64,000 nt of DNA, taken from positions 6,845,501 to 6,909,500 of the forward strand of contig NZ_CP072827.1 in assembly GCF_017916255.1 (NCBI RefSeq), in the 5' to 3' direction. The position numbers and the translations under genes were made by a program. Source of the DNA: Streptomyces mobaraensis NBRC 13819 = DSM 40847 (GTDB lineage Bacteria > Actinomycetota > Actinomycetes > Streptomycetales > Streptomycetaceae). Position 1 is the stretch's first letter. Each line of letters starts with the position of its first letter. Below are positions 1 through 7,502 of the stretch, piece after piece. The notes beneath the pieces are model-generated. The model did not search any database. It worked only from the letters and a program-made list of their open reading frames with translations, and had not been told where the DNA came from.

Positions 1-568
1 TCACCGCCGCGTTCTTCTTCGGGGTCAGGATGTTGTCGGCCACGACCAGCCCGCCCGGCGCCACGGCCGGCCAGCACGCCTCGAAGTCGCGCACGTACAG
101 CTCCTTCCAGTGGTCCAGCAGCACCAGATCGAGCGGTGCGGGCAGGGCGGGGACCAGCTCGGGCGCCTCGCACGCCGTCAGCTCGACGACGTCCTCCAGC
201 CCGGCCGCCCGCAGGTTCGCCCGCTGCTCGGCCCGCTTCCCGTCGACCGGCTCGATGGAGTACACCCGGCCGCCGGTCGCCCGGACCGCCTCGGCCAGCC
301 ACAGCGTCGAGTAGCCCACCGATCCGCCGACCTCCAGCACGGTCCGCGCCCGGGCGGACCGCACCAGGGTGTTCAGGAACAGGCCCGACTCGGGGCCGAC
401 GTCCAGCATGAACTCCGCCGCCCGCCCGCGCAGCGCGCCGACCGCCCGCAGCGCCTCCATCTCCGCCCGCTCCTTGTCCGACCGCTCCTCCAGGGCGCGG
501 AGCACCGAGGCGACGCGCGGGTCGAGGCCGGACGTGACGGCGGCCGTCTCCGCCGGATCGCCGGTCAC
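1..568 (-). CDS. O-methyltransferase, class I SAM-dependent (partial, C-terminus outside window)
   Basis: SAM-dependent O-methyltransferase; about 189 N-terminal residues are visible before the window edge. The SAM-binding motif VLEVGGSVGYSTLWLAEA lies near residues 77-94, an acidic VYSIEP strand follows near 102, then LLDHWK (Asp ~152) and VVADN (~175-179). This is the layout of the metal-dependent caffeoyl-CoA/catechol-type family, in which those Asp/Asn residues bind the metal. The GTG start at 568 overlaps the TGA of the upstream amidohydrolase gene by four bases, which fixes the start and suggests translational coupling. The two enzymes may act on a common small aromatic substrate (inference). 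The acceptor cannot be predicted. Confidence 0.88.
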   Translation of the reverse strand, partial: MTGDPAETAAVTSGLDPRVASVLRALEERSDKERAEMEALRAVGALRGRAAEFMLDVGPESGLFLNTLVRSARARTVLEVGGSVGYSTLWLAEAVRATGGRVYSIEPVDGKRAEQRANLRAAGLEDVVELTACEAPELVPALPAPLDLVLLDHWKELYVRDFEACWPAVAPGGLVVADNILTPKKNAAV

Positions 569-1749
569 GGGACGGCCGGGTCTTCGGCGGCGGCACCGTA
601 GAAGCGGCGGGCGTTCTCGTACAGGATCTTGCGCTTCTGCTCCTCGCCGACGTCCTTGCGGTCCGTCAGCCCGGTGACCGCACCCGGGAACGTGGCGTCG
701 AAGTGCGGGAAGTCGCTGGCGAACAGCAGGTTGTCCTCCAGCCCCTGGTCGATCAGCATCGGCAGCAGCGGGTCCTCCGGCTCGATGCCGAGGTAGCACT
801 GGCGCTTGAAGTACGCGCTCGGCGGCTCCGGCAGCGGCGGCCGGTCCTTGGCGAACTGCAGTACGTGGTCGTCCATCCGGTGCAGCCAGAACGGCGCCCA
901 GCCGGCACCGCTCTCCATGAAGGCGAGCCGCAGCCCCGGGAAGCGCTCCAGCACCCCGCCGGTGATCAGCAGCATCACGGCCGTCATGTGCTCGAAGGTG
1001 TGGCTGACCAGATGGCCTTGCATCGTGTCATGCGTGCGCTCCGTCCCGATCCGCGGGATCTTCGCGACCCCGAACCCCTCGTGGAACGCCACCGCCGTGC
1101 CGTGCCGCTCGCACTCCTCCCACAGCAGGTCGTAGACCTCGTCGTCGACGTTCGTGCCCGCGACCGTGTTGGGGCGCAGGATGACGGCCCGTACGCCCTT
1201 GGCGCGCACCCGCCGCAACTCCTCGACGGCGAGCACCACGTCGTGCTGCGGCAGCACGGCCACCGGGACCAGCCGCTCGGGAGCGGCGGCGCAGTAGGAG
1301 ACCGCGTAGTCGTTGTACGCCGCGGCGAGCGCGGCGGCGAAGGCCGCGCTGCGCAGCGCGGGCAGCAGGCCGAGGACCTTGGACGGGAAGACGAACGCCT
1401 TGTCGATGCCCTCGTGGTCCATCGCGGCGATCCGGTCGCGCGGATCGAGCCCCCCGCGTTTGAGCGCGCTCAGCACCTCCACCACGGCCGGCTCCTCCAG
1501 CGCCCAGCTGCCCGGCGTGTAGGTGGCCCCCTGGGTGGTGCCGAACCAGGCCGCCTGGGTGGGACGGCCGTGGAAGGTGGGCGACGGTGTCTCGATGATC
1601 CGGCCCTCGGCGACGAGCACGTCGTCCTCGTAGCGGGGCATCCACGGCGCGTACTTCTCCGGAAGGCTGTCCCGCCACCAGGCGTCGGAGTCGGGGAGCA
1701 CGATGTGGCAGTCGGCGTCGAGCACAGGATGATCAGGGCGTGCGGTCAT
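565..1749 (-). CDS. amidohydrolase family protein (amidohydrolase_2 type)
   Basis: 394-aa TIM-barrel amidohydrolase of the ACMSD/decarboxylase-like group. The N-terminal metal motif reads LDADCHIVLPD (~10-20). Mid-protein FHEGFG and SHTFEHM segments supply candidate His ligands, ESGAGWAPFWLHRMDDH follows near 275, and the late catalytic-Asp motif LLFASDFPHFD is near 345. Family members hydrolyse amides or decarboxylate aromatic acids, usually with one zinc; the substrate here is unknown. The ATG start has GGAG about 8 nt upstream. The gene is first of a leftward pair with the overlapping O-methyltransferase. A perfect 16-bp palindrome lies about 50 bp upstream and may be its operator. Confidence 0.85.
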   Translation of the reverse strand: MTARPDHPVLDADCHIVLPDSDAWWRDSLPEKYAPWMPRYEDDVLVAEGRIIETPSPTFHGRPTQAAWFGTTQGATYTPGSWALEEPAVVEVLSALKRGGLDPRDRIAAMDHEGIDKAFVFPSKVLGLLPALRSAAFAAALAAAYNDYAVSYCAAAPERLVPVAVLPQHDVVLAVEELRRVRAKGVRAVILRPNTVAGTNVDDEVYDLLWEECERHGTAVAFHEGFGVAKIPRIGTERTHDTMQGHLVSHTFEHMTAVMLLITGGVLERFPGLRLAFMESGAGWAPFWLHRMDDHVLQFAKDRPPLPEPPSAYFKRQCYLGIEPEDPLLPMLIDQGLEDNLLFASDFPHFDATFPGAVTGLTDRKDVGEEQKRKILYENARRFYGAAAEDPAVP

Positions 1750-1797
1750 GGCACCACTCCAGGAGGTCTCTGCGCTGATCCCGGGACTCTCTACCCG

Positions 1798-1813
1798 GTC
1801 TACCCGGGTAGAC
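1798..1813. promoter_or_regulatory. 16-bp perfect palindrome, candidate operator upstream of the amidohydrolase gene
   Basis: GTCTACCCGGGTAGAC is a perfect inverted repeat 49-64 bp upstream of the amidohydrolase ATG, preceded by a further CTACCCGG half-site at 1791. Position and symmetry fit a repressor site such as a TetR or GntR operator, but no regulator gene lies beside it. Confidence 0.45.
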
Positions 1814-1958
1814 CACCCGGAACGCGGGGATCCGTCCGGGGTTCCGCGACGTTGGCGCGAACACGTGGGGCGGCGGCCACCGCCCCTTCTCCAGCGGAGT
1901 CCATCGCCCTACCTTCTCGGTGACACGACTGTGCGAGCCCCCGTCAGGCGGACGCCTC

Positions 1959-2552
1959 ATGACCGTCACCCCGCACGGCAGCAGCCCTTCCCCGTGGTCC
2001 CCCTGGGACGTCGCCGCGGCGCGGACCGTCGTCCTGCCGCCCGGACCGCGTGACCGGCTGGTGGAGCACGCCCGGCGCAAGGTGACCGGACGCCACCTCC
2101 CCGGCGAGCCCCCGCAGCCGAGGGCGTTCGGCCTGCTCGCCGGCGACTGGCCGGAACCCGGCGTCCTCGCCGTGTCCGCCGTCTACCCGCTGACCCACAG
2201 CGTCCGGACCGACCCCGTCTACGCCGACACCGTCGACGAGATCTACCGCGAGCACGCCCGCCCCACCGCGACGCCCCGGGAACAGCGCGGCTGGGTGGCC
2301 CGCCCCGGCGATGTCCTGCGGGCCGAGGAGGACGCCGACGCGCACGGGTGGATCCTCTTCGGCAACTACCACACCCACCGGATCGCCTGGCCCGAGGACC
2401 CCGTACGCGACTCCTGCACCGCCTTCGACACGGCCCTGGCGCGCGGCAGCGGCATGTGGGTCCTCATCGTCTCCATGGTGGACCCGGACGTGCCCCGGAT
2501 CCGCGCGTTCTACGAGGGGGACCCGACGCGGGAAGCCGTCCTCACCTGGTGA
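1959..2552 (+). CDS. conserved hypothetical protein with an HTH metal-like motif
   Basis: I do not recognise this 197-aa soluble protein with confidence. The C-terminal half contains GWILFGNYHTHRIAW, then D-S-C-T-A-F-D and a WVLIVSMVD strand. This resembles a JAB1/MPN (JAMM) core, in which a His-x-His pair and a downstream Asp bind zinc, but the spacing to the Ser/Asp is longer than the JAMM consensus. I chose the ATG at 1959, with a weak GGCGGA upstream, over the GTG at 1920. No signal peptide or membrane segment is seen. It stands alone, transcribed away from the amidohydrolase gene and 118 bp before azlC. Confidence 0.6.
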   Translation: MTVTPHGSSPSPWSPWDVAAARTVVLPPGPRDRLVEHARRKVTGRHLPGEPPQPRAFGLLAGDWPEPGVLAVSAVYPLTHSVRTDPVYADTVDEIYREHARPTATPREQRGWVARPGDVLRAEEDADAHGWILFGNYHTHRIAWPEDPVRDSCTAFDTALARGSGMWVLIVSMVDPDVPRIRAFYEGDPTREAVLTW

Positions 2553-2670
2553 CCCACGGCGCTCCGCCGGGCGTTGGGCCGAACGGGCGGTGTGCCGCGA
2601 ACGCCGCCCGGCGCGTCGCGCGGCCTGCCTAGGGTGGGAGACGGCCGTCCCCTCCCCGCCTGGAGGCCCA

Positions 2671-3417
2671 GTGCCCGTCGAGCGGATCATCCCCCTGCGT
2701 TCGGCCCGCGATACGCGGGTGTCCGGTGGCGGACCGTTTCTCCAGGGCGCGGCGCACGCGCTCGGGGCCGCCGTCGGCTACCTGCCCGTCGCCGCCGCCT
2801 TCGGCGCCATCGCCACCCGCGCGGGCCTGCCGCTCTGGCTGTCGGTCCTGATGTCCGGATGGGTCTACGCGGGCGCGGCGCAGATGGCCGGGCTGCAGGC
2901 GCTGACGTTCGGGCAGCATCCGCTGCTCGTGGCGGCGGGCATGCTCGTCGTCAACCTGCGGCACATCCCGATGAGTCTGGCGGCCGGGCCGCTGCTGCGC
3001 CGGGCGCGGCCGGTGGGCCGGCTGGCGCTGGCGCACACCCTCACCGACGAGTCGTTCGCGCTGGACCTGGGCCGGCCGGACCGGCCCACCGGCTTCCGCT
3101 ACGGCGTCCACGCCGCTTGCTGGACGGCGTGGGTCGGCGGGACGGCGGTCGGGGCGGCGCTGGGCCCGGTCGTGCCCCAGGACGCCACCGCCTTCGCGCT
3201 GCCCGCGCTGTTCGTCGCCCTGGCGGTGGACGCGCTGCGGGGGGTGGACGGGTGGGGGCGGGTGTGGGTGCCGGTCATGGGGATCGCGGTGGTGCTCGGC
3301 TGCCGTCCGGCGGGGGGCTTCGCCGAGCTGGTGGCGATGGTCGTCATGACGGTGCTCTTGGCGGTGGCGGACCGGCTCCGGGTGTCCGTACGGACCGGGG
3401 GCGGTGAGGCGGTGTGA
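2671..3417 (+). CDS. azlC: AzlC family branched-chain amino acid exporter, large subunit
   Basis: 248-aa membrane protein of the AzlC (LIV-E) family, the large subunit of a two-component branched-chain amino acid exporter. It has about seven hydrophobic segments. The characteristic N-terminal region GYLPVAAAFGAIATRAGLP and the conserved AGAAQMAGLQAL and NLRHIPMSL segments are present. GTG 2671 is chosen because GGAGG lies 6 nt upstream, at 2662-2666. It overlaps azlD by four bases (GTGA), so the subunits are co-translated. Confidence 0.9.
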   Translation: MPVERIIPLRSARDTRVSGGGPFLQGAAHALGAAVGYLPVAAAFGAIATRAGLPLWLSVLMSGWVYAGAAQMAGLQALTFGQHPLLVAAGMLVVNLRHIPMSLAAGPLLRRARPVGRLALAHTLTDESFALDLGRPDRPTGFRYGVHAACWTAWVGGTAVGAALGPVVPQDATAFALPALFVALAVDALRGVDGWGRVWVPVMGIAVVLGCRPAGGFAELVAMVVMTVLLAVADRLRVSVRTGGGEAV

Positions 3418-3728
3418 GTTCCGCCGCCGCTCTGCTGGCCTCCGCCGTCGCCGGTGGCGGGACGCTTCTCATGCGGCTCGCGGGTGCGACGCACCTCGGC
3501 CGCCGTTTCGCGGACACCGCGTGGATGCGGCAGGTGCCGTTGGCCGTGCTGTTGGTGCTGGCGGTGTCCGCCGTGGCGGGGGGTGAGGTGGGGGTGCCGT
3601 CGCCCGCCGTTGTCGCGGGTACCGCTGGGGTGGTGGGTGCGGCGGCTTGGCGGGCGCCGTTGTTGGTGAGCGTGGTGGTGGGGTGCGGGGTGTACGCGGG
3701 GGTGGGGGCGTGGTGGACGGGGTGGTGA
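3414..3728 (+). CDS. azlD: AzlD family branched-chain amino acid exporter, small subunit
   Basis: 104-aa protein with three to four hydrophobic segments (PLAVLLVLAVSAVAG, PAVVAGTAGVVGAAAW, LLVSVVVGCGVYAGVG), the usual size and topology of AzlD. It pairs with AzlC to export branched-chain amino acids. Start GTG 3414 overlaps the azlC stop. Two GC-rich hairpins follow immediately and probably end the transcript. Confidence 0.88.
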   Translation: MSSAAALLASAVAGGGTLLMRLAGATHLGRRFADTAWMRQVPLAVLLVLAVSAVAGGEVGVPSPAVVAGTAGVVGAAAWRAPLLVSVVVGCGVYAGVGAWWTGW

Positions 3729-3729
3729 G

Positions 3730-3759
3730 GCGGGGCTTCACCCCGCGGGGGTTCGCCCC
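3730..3759 (+). terminator. tandem GC-rich hairpins after azlD
   Basis: GCGGGG-cttca-CCCCGC is followed by CGGGG-gttcg-CCCCG, starting two bases after the azlD stop. There is no U-tract, but hairpins of this kind are common 3' ends in Streptomyces. Confidence 0.55.
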
Positions 3760-3792
3760 GGACCCTTCCCCGGAGGGGGCACCCCGACTGCG

Positions 3793-3823
3793 AAAAGGCC
3801 CCCGCCTGAGCTTGGCGGGGGCC
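3793..3823 (-). terminator. intrinsic terminator for the leftward small-gene operon
   Basis: A perfect 10-bp stem (3797-3806 with 3814-3823) and a 7-nt loop. On the minus strand it is followed by TTTT, so it ends the leftward transcript of the three small genes between 3893 and 4598. Confidence 0.75.
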
Positions 3824-3892
3824 GGGTGCCGGCCTTGACCGCGGACCGTTCCCACGTGGGTGCGGTCGAGGCCGGGGCTTGCGGGGGCTTGC

Positions 3893-4129
3893 TCACCTCA
3901 CGAGGGTTGCCCTCCAAGAGCGGTGGATGATCTCTCGGTAGCCGATGTGGGAGGGGTTGCGCCCGGCGTGCCGAAAGGCCCAGTCTCGTGTCTTTTCGAA
4001 GTCCTCGCTGGTTCCGGAGAGGTCTCCACAGGTGGTGCATGCCATTTCGTGGAGGAGAGGCGGAGCCTCTGCCGTTGTGTCCGGGGTGATGGCCCAGTCG
4101 GCGTACCGGATCACGGTGTGTGCGCTCAC
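3893..4129 (-). CDS. small zinc-ribbon-like protein (DUF7848-type)
   Basis: 78-aa protein. Its core has CTTC followed by DLSGTSEDFEKTRDWAFRHA and a terminal HIGYREIIHRSWRA segment. I associate this with the small DUF7848-like proteins that accompany XRE/DUF397 loci in Streptomyces; function is unknown. The CxxC pair may belong to a small metal site. GTG 4129 overlaps the upstream stop by four bases (GTGA), so I prefer it to longer starts. It is last of a leftward three-gene operon ending at a terminator. Confidence 0.75.
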   Translation of the reverse strand: MSAHTVIRYADWAITPDTTAEAPPLLHEMACTTCGDLSGTSEDFEKTRDWAFRHAGRNPSHIGYREIIHRSWRATLVR

Positions 4130-4344
4130 TGGCCCCACCTCGGTCGGTTGTTCGCGGCTTTCACCTTGGCGCTCAGGACTTCTTCGAGGGTTGCCGGGCG
4201 CACGGTGTTCGGTTTGGCGTCCCATTCCAATCCGCCGTCGACCGGCCGGAGTTGGAGGAGGTCTCGGTCGTTGGCCATGACTTGGCCGATCTTGTTTCGT
4301 TCGGTGTCGGCGACGTACGAGCCGATCGCGGGGGGTTTGGTCAT
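4126..4344 (-). CDS. small conserved hypothetical protein
   Basis: 72-aa hydrophilic protein beginning MTKPPAIGSYVADTERN. It contains IGQVMANDRDLLQLRPVDGG, a short beta-barrel-like pattern. No domain assigned. Both ends overlap neighbours by four bases (ATGA upstream, GTGA downstream), so the three small genes form one translationally coupled operon divergent from the XRE regulator. Confidence 0.75.
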   Translation of the reverse strand: MTKPPAIGSYVADTERNKIGQVMANDRDLLQLRPVDGGLEWDAKPNTVRPATLEEVLSAKVKAANNRPRWGQ

Positions 4345-4598
4345 CGGTCCGTCTCCCCGGCCTGGGGCTGCCGGACGATGTTGATTCCGTGGACGGAGGG
4401 TACGAGGACGTAACCGTCGCGGGTCGGGGTGGGGACGAGTTGCCCGCAGCCGCAGCGGAGCTGGGGGGTGCGCACGGGGGGCTCTTGGACGGTCGGTGGG
4501 GTCAGTGCGGCCGGGGGGCTAACGGGAACCTCCGGGCCGATGTCGAGGAAGACGGCGTCCCTGAGCCATCGGAGCCCTCGGAAGATAGAGTTGAGCAT
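4341..4598 (-). CDS. small conserved hypothetical protein
   Basis: 85-aa protein, first gene of the leftward three-gene operon. It has an N-terminal amphipathic stretch (MLNSIFRGLRWLRDAVFLDI), a proline-rich linker and a C-terminal LRCGCGQLVPTPTRDGYVLV segment with a CGCG pair. Function unknown. ATG 4598 has AGGAG 9 nt upstream, better than any upstream candidate. The shared divergent region with the XRE gene suggests common control. Confidence 0.72.
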   Translation of the reverse strand: MLNSIFRGLRWLRDAVFLDIGPEVPVSPPAALTPPTVQEPPVRTPQLRCGCGQLVPTPTRDGYVLVPSVHGINIVRQPQAGETDR

Positions 4599-4768
4599 GT
4601 CAGCGCTCCTATCCAGCGTTGGCCACGCCCCCGGACCGGTCGCACGGTCGCGGGGGTCCACTGCGTTCCTGTGTCCTACCGACGGGTGTAGCGGCGGGAG
4701 GAGTCCAGTAACGAGCTGTGGCTGATGCGTAGTTGAACCACAAGCAGCGTGACCTACGTGACAGCTAG

Positions 4769-4805
4769 TTGGCAAGCGAGACGGTGAAACTGGCAATTTT
4801 GCCAA
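4769..4805. promoter_or_regulatory. TTGGCAA-type repeats, candidate XRE operator
   Basis: The divergent region holds TTGGCAA at 4769-4775 and the inverted repeat TGGCAA-tt-TTGCCA at 4791-4804, extended to TTGCCAA at 4805. The block is about 80 bp upstream of the XRE start and 170 bp upstream of the divergent operon. It is a plausible binding site for the adjacent regulator (inference). Confidence 0.5.
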
Positions 4806-4883
4806 CCCAGCGAGTGATCCCTCTGTGCGAGCATGCTCGGGCAGCACGGCCTGAACAGCGGTAGCGACGGGAGGTGGCGCGGG

Positions 4884-5726
4884 ATGGCAGTACCAACCGT
4901 GCGGCGTCGGCGACTTGGCACCGAATTGCGACGCTTGCGTGAAGGGTCCGGCTTGACCCTGGATGAGGTTGAGGCCCGCTCAGGGATCAGCACCTCAAAA
5001 GTGTCCAGGATCGAGAGTGCAACGCGGGGCGCCAAGCCAGGCGACGTGGAGCGGCTCCTTGACGTCTACGGGCTCACCGATGACGGCGCTCGGGATCTAT
5101 TGCTCAAGATGGCGCGGGACGGAGGTCGGCGGGGATGGTGGCAGACGTACGACCTGTCTCCTGCGTACTCAGATCTGATCAGCATGGAGTCGGACGCCTC
5201 ATCGGTGCGCACCTACGAGCCGTTGGTGATTCCTGGCCTCTTTCAAACCTCCGCATATGCACGTGCGGTGATCACCGCACACAGCATGACAGTCTCAGCC
5301 GAAGATGTGGACGCGCTTGTCGAGGTGCGAGTGGCGCGGCAGGCCGTACTGACGAAGCCGGACCCATTGCGGCTTCGAGCGATCATCCACGAGGCGGCAT
5401 TGCTGGCGAGTGTTCCGGGAACGGGAGTCATGCGGGACCAACTCCAGCGCTTGCTGGATGTCGCCGCATACCCGCATGTAACCATCCAGGTTCTCCCCCT
5501 GGATGCGGAGCTACATCCGGGCGGAACCGGCGGGTTCACAGCCCTCGGGTTCAACCAGCCTGGCATGGAGGTGGTCCTGTTGGAGAACCTGGAAAGCAGT
5601 CTCTACGTAGAGGAACCCGCGAACGTGGCACGCTACACGGAAGCGTTCGAGCGGCTTACAGCCGCAGCGCTTCCATTCGAGAGATCACTTTCCCTCATCA
5701 CCCGATTGAAGGAAAAGGAAAAGTGA
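4884..5726 (+). CDS. XRE family helix-turn-helix regulator with DUF5753 domain
   Basis: 280-aa cytoplasmic DNA-binding protein. An N-terminal XRE helix-turn-helix spans about residues 10-65 (LTLDEVEARSGISTSKVSRI). The remainder is the DUF5753 sensor-like domain (YEPLVIPGLFQTSAYARAVI; VLPLDAELHPGGTGGFTALG). Proteins of this architecture pair with DUF397 genes across Streptomyces; some pairs affect morphological development and antibiotic production. ATG 4884 has GGAGGT 8 nt upstream. Its stop overlaps the DUF397 start by four bases (GTGA), so the pair is co-translated. Confidence 0.92.
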   Translation: MAVPTVRRRRLGTELRRLREGSGLTLDEVEARSGISTSKVSRIESATRGAKPGDVERLLDVYGLTDDGARDLLLKMARDGGRRGWWQTYDLSPAYSDLISMESDASSVRTYEPLVIPGLFQTSAYARAVITAHSMTVSAEDVDALVEVRVARQAVLTKPDPLRLRAIIHEAALLASVPGTGVMRDQLQRLLDVAAYPHVTIQVLPLDAELHPGGTGGFTALGFNQPGMEVVLLENLESSLYVEEPANVARYTEAFERLTAAALPFERSLSLITRLKEKEK

Positions 5727-5959
5727 GCAAGCCTATCTATACACCCCCCAATGCGGACGCTGGATGGTTTAAGTCCAGCTATAGCGCAAGCAACAGTAAT
5801 TGCGTCGAAATGAGTATGCTCATGCCGAACATAGACATAGCGATACGTGATAGCAAAGAGCCGCGACGCCCCTTCCTGCGTGTCACGGAGAGGGCATGGA
5901 GTCGGTTCATATCGGAACTAAAGAGGAACCCTTCGCTATCTAGTGCCGTGACTGCATAG
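5723..5959 (+). CDS. DUF397 protein, 3' end altered by IS630 insertion
   Basis: 78-aa small protein of the DUF397 family, usual partner of XRE/DUF5753 regulators. The family pattern is clear: WFKSSYSASNSNCVEM, then IAIRDSKEP and a final AWSRFISEL helix. GTG 5723 overlaps the regulator's stop. The last four codons (AVTA) and the TAG stop lie inside the left terminal inverted repeat of the IS630 element that begins at 5943, so the native C-terminus has been replaced. Joining the sequence after 7075 restores an open frame of 16 further codons ending at 7133. Also, the sequence has somewhat lower GC than its neighbours. Confidence 0.88.
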   Translation: MSKPIYTPPNADAGWFKSSYSASNSNCVEMSMLMPNIDIAIRDSKEPRRPFLRVTERAWSRFISELKRNPSLSSAVTA

Positions 5960-5968
5960 GTTGGCCGG
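5943..5968 (+). repeat. left terminal inverted repeat of the IS630 element
   Basis: Begins GTGCCGTGACTGCAT and ends GGTTGGCCGG. It matches the reverse complement of 7050-7075 with three mismatches. It encodes the last residues and stop codon of the upstream DUF397 gene. Confidence 0.85.
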
Positions 5969-5976
5969 TTTCGTGG

Positions 5977-7004
5977 TCAGGCTTCGGGTCGTAGTGGCCT
6001 GCCACCCCAGCGGATTCCCTTCTCGCTGCGGACGCGTGCGCGTTCGCGTTGTTGGGCGGTCAGGACGTCGGGATGCCGCGCGTTCTGATTGCGCCAGTGG
6101 AGGTAGGCGTGCAGGGCCCGGGTCTGGGCGGTGTGGTTGGGGGTGGTGGGAGTTAGCGAGGGTGAACTGCCGCAAGGGTCCGAAGTGGGCTTCGATGGGG
6201 TTGGCTCAGGACGCGTAGGTCGGGGCGCCGTCCGGGCGGGCCGCGCGGGCCGACCGCTGGGCAGCCCAGGTATGGCCGGTGCCCTTGTGCCGCCGGACCA
6301 CGCCCCAGAGCCGGTCGTCACCGACCGAGTGACAGCCGTGGGAATAGGTGACGCCCTGAGTGCGGCGGTAGATGGCGGGCAGCCGGTCCGGGGGCCGGCC
6401 GGTGCCCAGTACGAGCCGTCGGTCGGGCGGATGCCGAGTGAGCCGAACTCGTCGAAGGCGAACGTGCGGTCCGGGCGTTCGGTGATGGCGTACTCGATCC
6501 GGTCCAGCTTGGCGTCGAAGGATGGTCCGGGGACTCCTCCCAGGTCTTGGTCCGCTGGAAGGAGATCCCGCGGCGGACCGGCAGGCCGCGAAGGGCTTCA
6601 CGGCCGATCCGGACAGGACGGGCGATGTTGCCGTGCAGGTGCTCGACGAGCTTGCGGAGCGACCAGCGCGTGAACGGTTTGTCCAGCGTGGTTGGGCGGG
6701 TGGTGGCCGTCTGGGCGACGAAGTCCTCGTCGTCACGGGTGAGCAGGCGGGGACGGCCTCCTGCCCACCGAGGGTCCAGACAGGCCAGCCCGATCTCGTT
6801 GAACCGGTGGATCACGTCGCGCACGGTGTCCTCGTCCGCCTGGACCAGACGCGCGAAGACGGGGACGGTGTTCTCGCCGGCCGAGGCGAGCAGCATCATC
6901 GCCCGCCGGAACCGCACCGCGCTGGTGGTGCCTCGCCGGACGATCCGCTGGAGCTTCCGGCCTTCCTGCTCGGTCAGCCTGCGGACCCTGACTGGTGGTG
7001 CCAT
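5977..7004 (-). pseudogene. IS630 family transposase, inactivated
   Basis: The N-terminal part (ATG 7004) is intact in one frame: the IS630 helix-turn-helix region with RGTTSAVRFRRAMMLLASAG and LVQADEDTVRDVIHRFNEIG. The frame then changes near 6530, where DRIEYAITERPDRTFAFDEF carries the first catalytic Asp. It changes again near 6410 (YSHGCHSVGDDRLWGV), and once more before the C-terminal NARHPDVLTAQQRERARVRS. At 6206 a TGA replaces the Trp codon before ANPIEAHFGPL. Directly before it the family's usual LDN-containing segment, with the second catalytic Asp, is missing. At least three frameshifts, one nonsense codon and one internal deletion make it non-functional. Confidence 0.85.
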
Positions 7005-7049
7005 CCCCGCCCCTCGTCGGTCGTTGCTTCCGGCCAGTCAACGAGCAAC

Positions 7050-7075
7050 CCGGCCAACCAATGCGGTCACAGCAC
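7050..7075 (-). repeat. right terminal inverted repeat of the IS630 element
   Basis: Read on the minus strand it begins GTGCTGTGACCGCAT and ends GGTTGGCCGG, pairing with 5943-5968. Confidence 0.85.
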
Positions 7076-7163
7076 GAGTTCCGAAAATGAGAGCACCCTC
7101 AGCCGGAATGTCTGGCCGGGGGATGTGCGCTGAAACCCTCAAGGCTATAGCGGGCAGCGGCAG

Positions 7164-7382
7164 TTACGGGGTATTCGCCCGGATCAAGGAGGCTGTTTTT
7201 ACCCCCGATATGAACTCATCCCATGCCTCCGTCTGAATGCGCAAACGGATACCGATCGGCTCTTTACTGTCGCGGACGACAGCAATTTCCCGTGCGTCTG
7301 CGTTCACCTCAACACATTGACCGTTCCCGCTACTGTGAGAACTCTTGCGCCATGTGATCTCGTGGCGATCCGCTTTACTCAC
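7164..7382 (-). CDS. DUF397 protein, orphan copy
   Basis: 72-aa DUF397 protein with the family pattern ITWRKSSHSSGNGQCVEV, IAVVRDSKEP and AWDEFISGVKTA. It faces the other DUF397 gene across the IS630 element. No XRE gene is adjacent on its strand; the upstream gene is the alpha-mannosidase. GTG 7382 is preceded by GAAGAGGT and is my choice; an in-frame GTG at 7403 would add seven residues. Confidence 0.8.
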   Translation of the reverse strand: MSKADRHEITWRKSSHSSGNGQCVEVNADAREIAVVRDSKEPIGIRLRIQTEAWDEFISGVKTASLIRANTP

Positions 7383-7502
7383 CTCTGATACCTCTTCTCT
7401 CACTGCATTCCTTGGGCCAATTCGGAAATCAGGTTCAAATTTCCCTCATTTCTTGCTGGGGCTGCGCGCCCGCACCCCCAGCAGCGGCTTCGGCGCGCGT
7501 CC

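Larger units (their letters stand above)
5943..7075 (-). mobile_element. defective IS630-family insertion sequence
   Basis: About 1.13 kb bounded by 26-bp terminal inverted repeats matching at 23 of 26 positions (5943-5968 and 7050-7075). The left flank is TA at 5941-5942, the target dinucleotide of IS630/Tc1 elements; the right flank is GA, so one target copy has probably mutated. It carries one transposase gene with several lesions. It sits in the 3' end of the DUF397 gene. Confidence 0.85.

Noticed and set aside
3893..5959. Classical toxin-antitoxin module
   Set aside because: XRE/DUF397 pairs resemble toxin-antitoxin operons in layout, but the DUF5753 regulator and small partners carry no toxin fold that I recognise.
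5977..7004. Programmed frameshifting in the IS630 transposase
   Set aside because: Several shifts, a stop in place of a Trp codon and loss of the segment with a catalytic Asp point to decay, not recoding.
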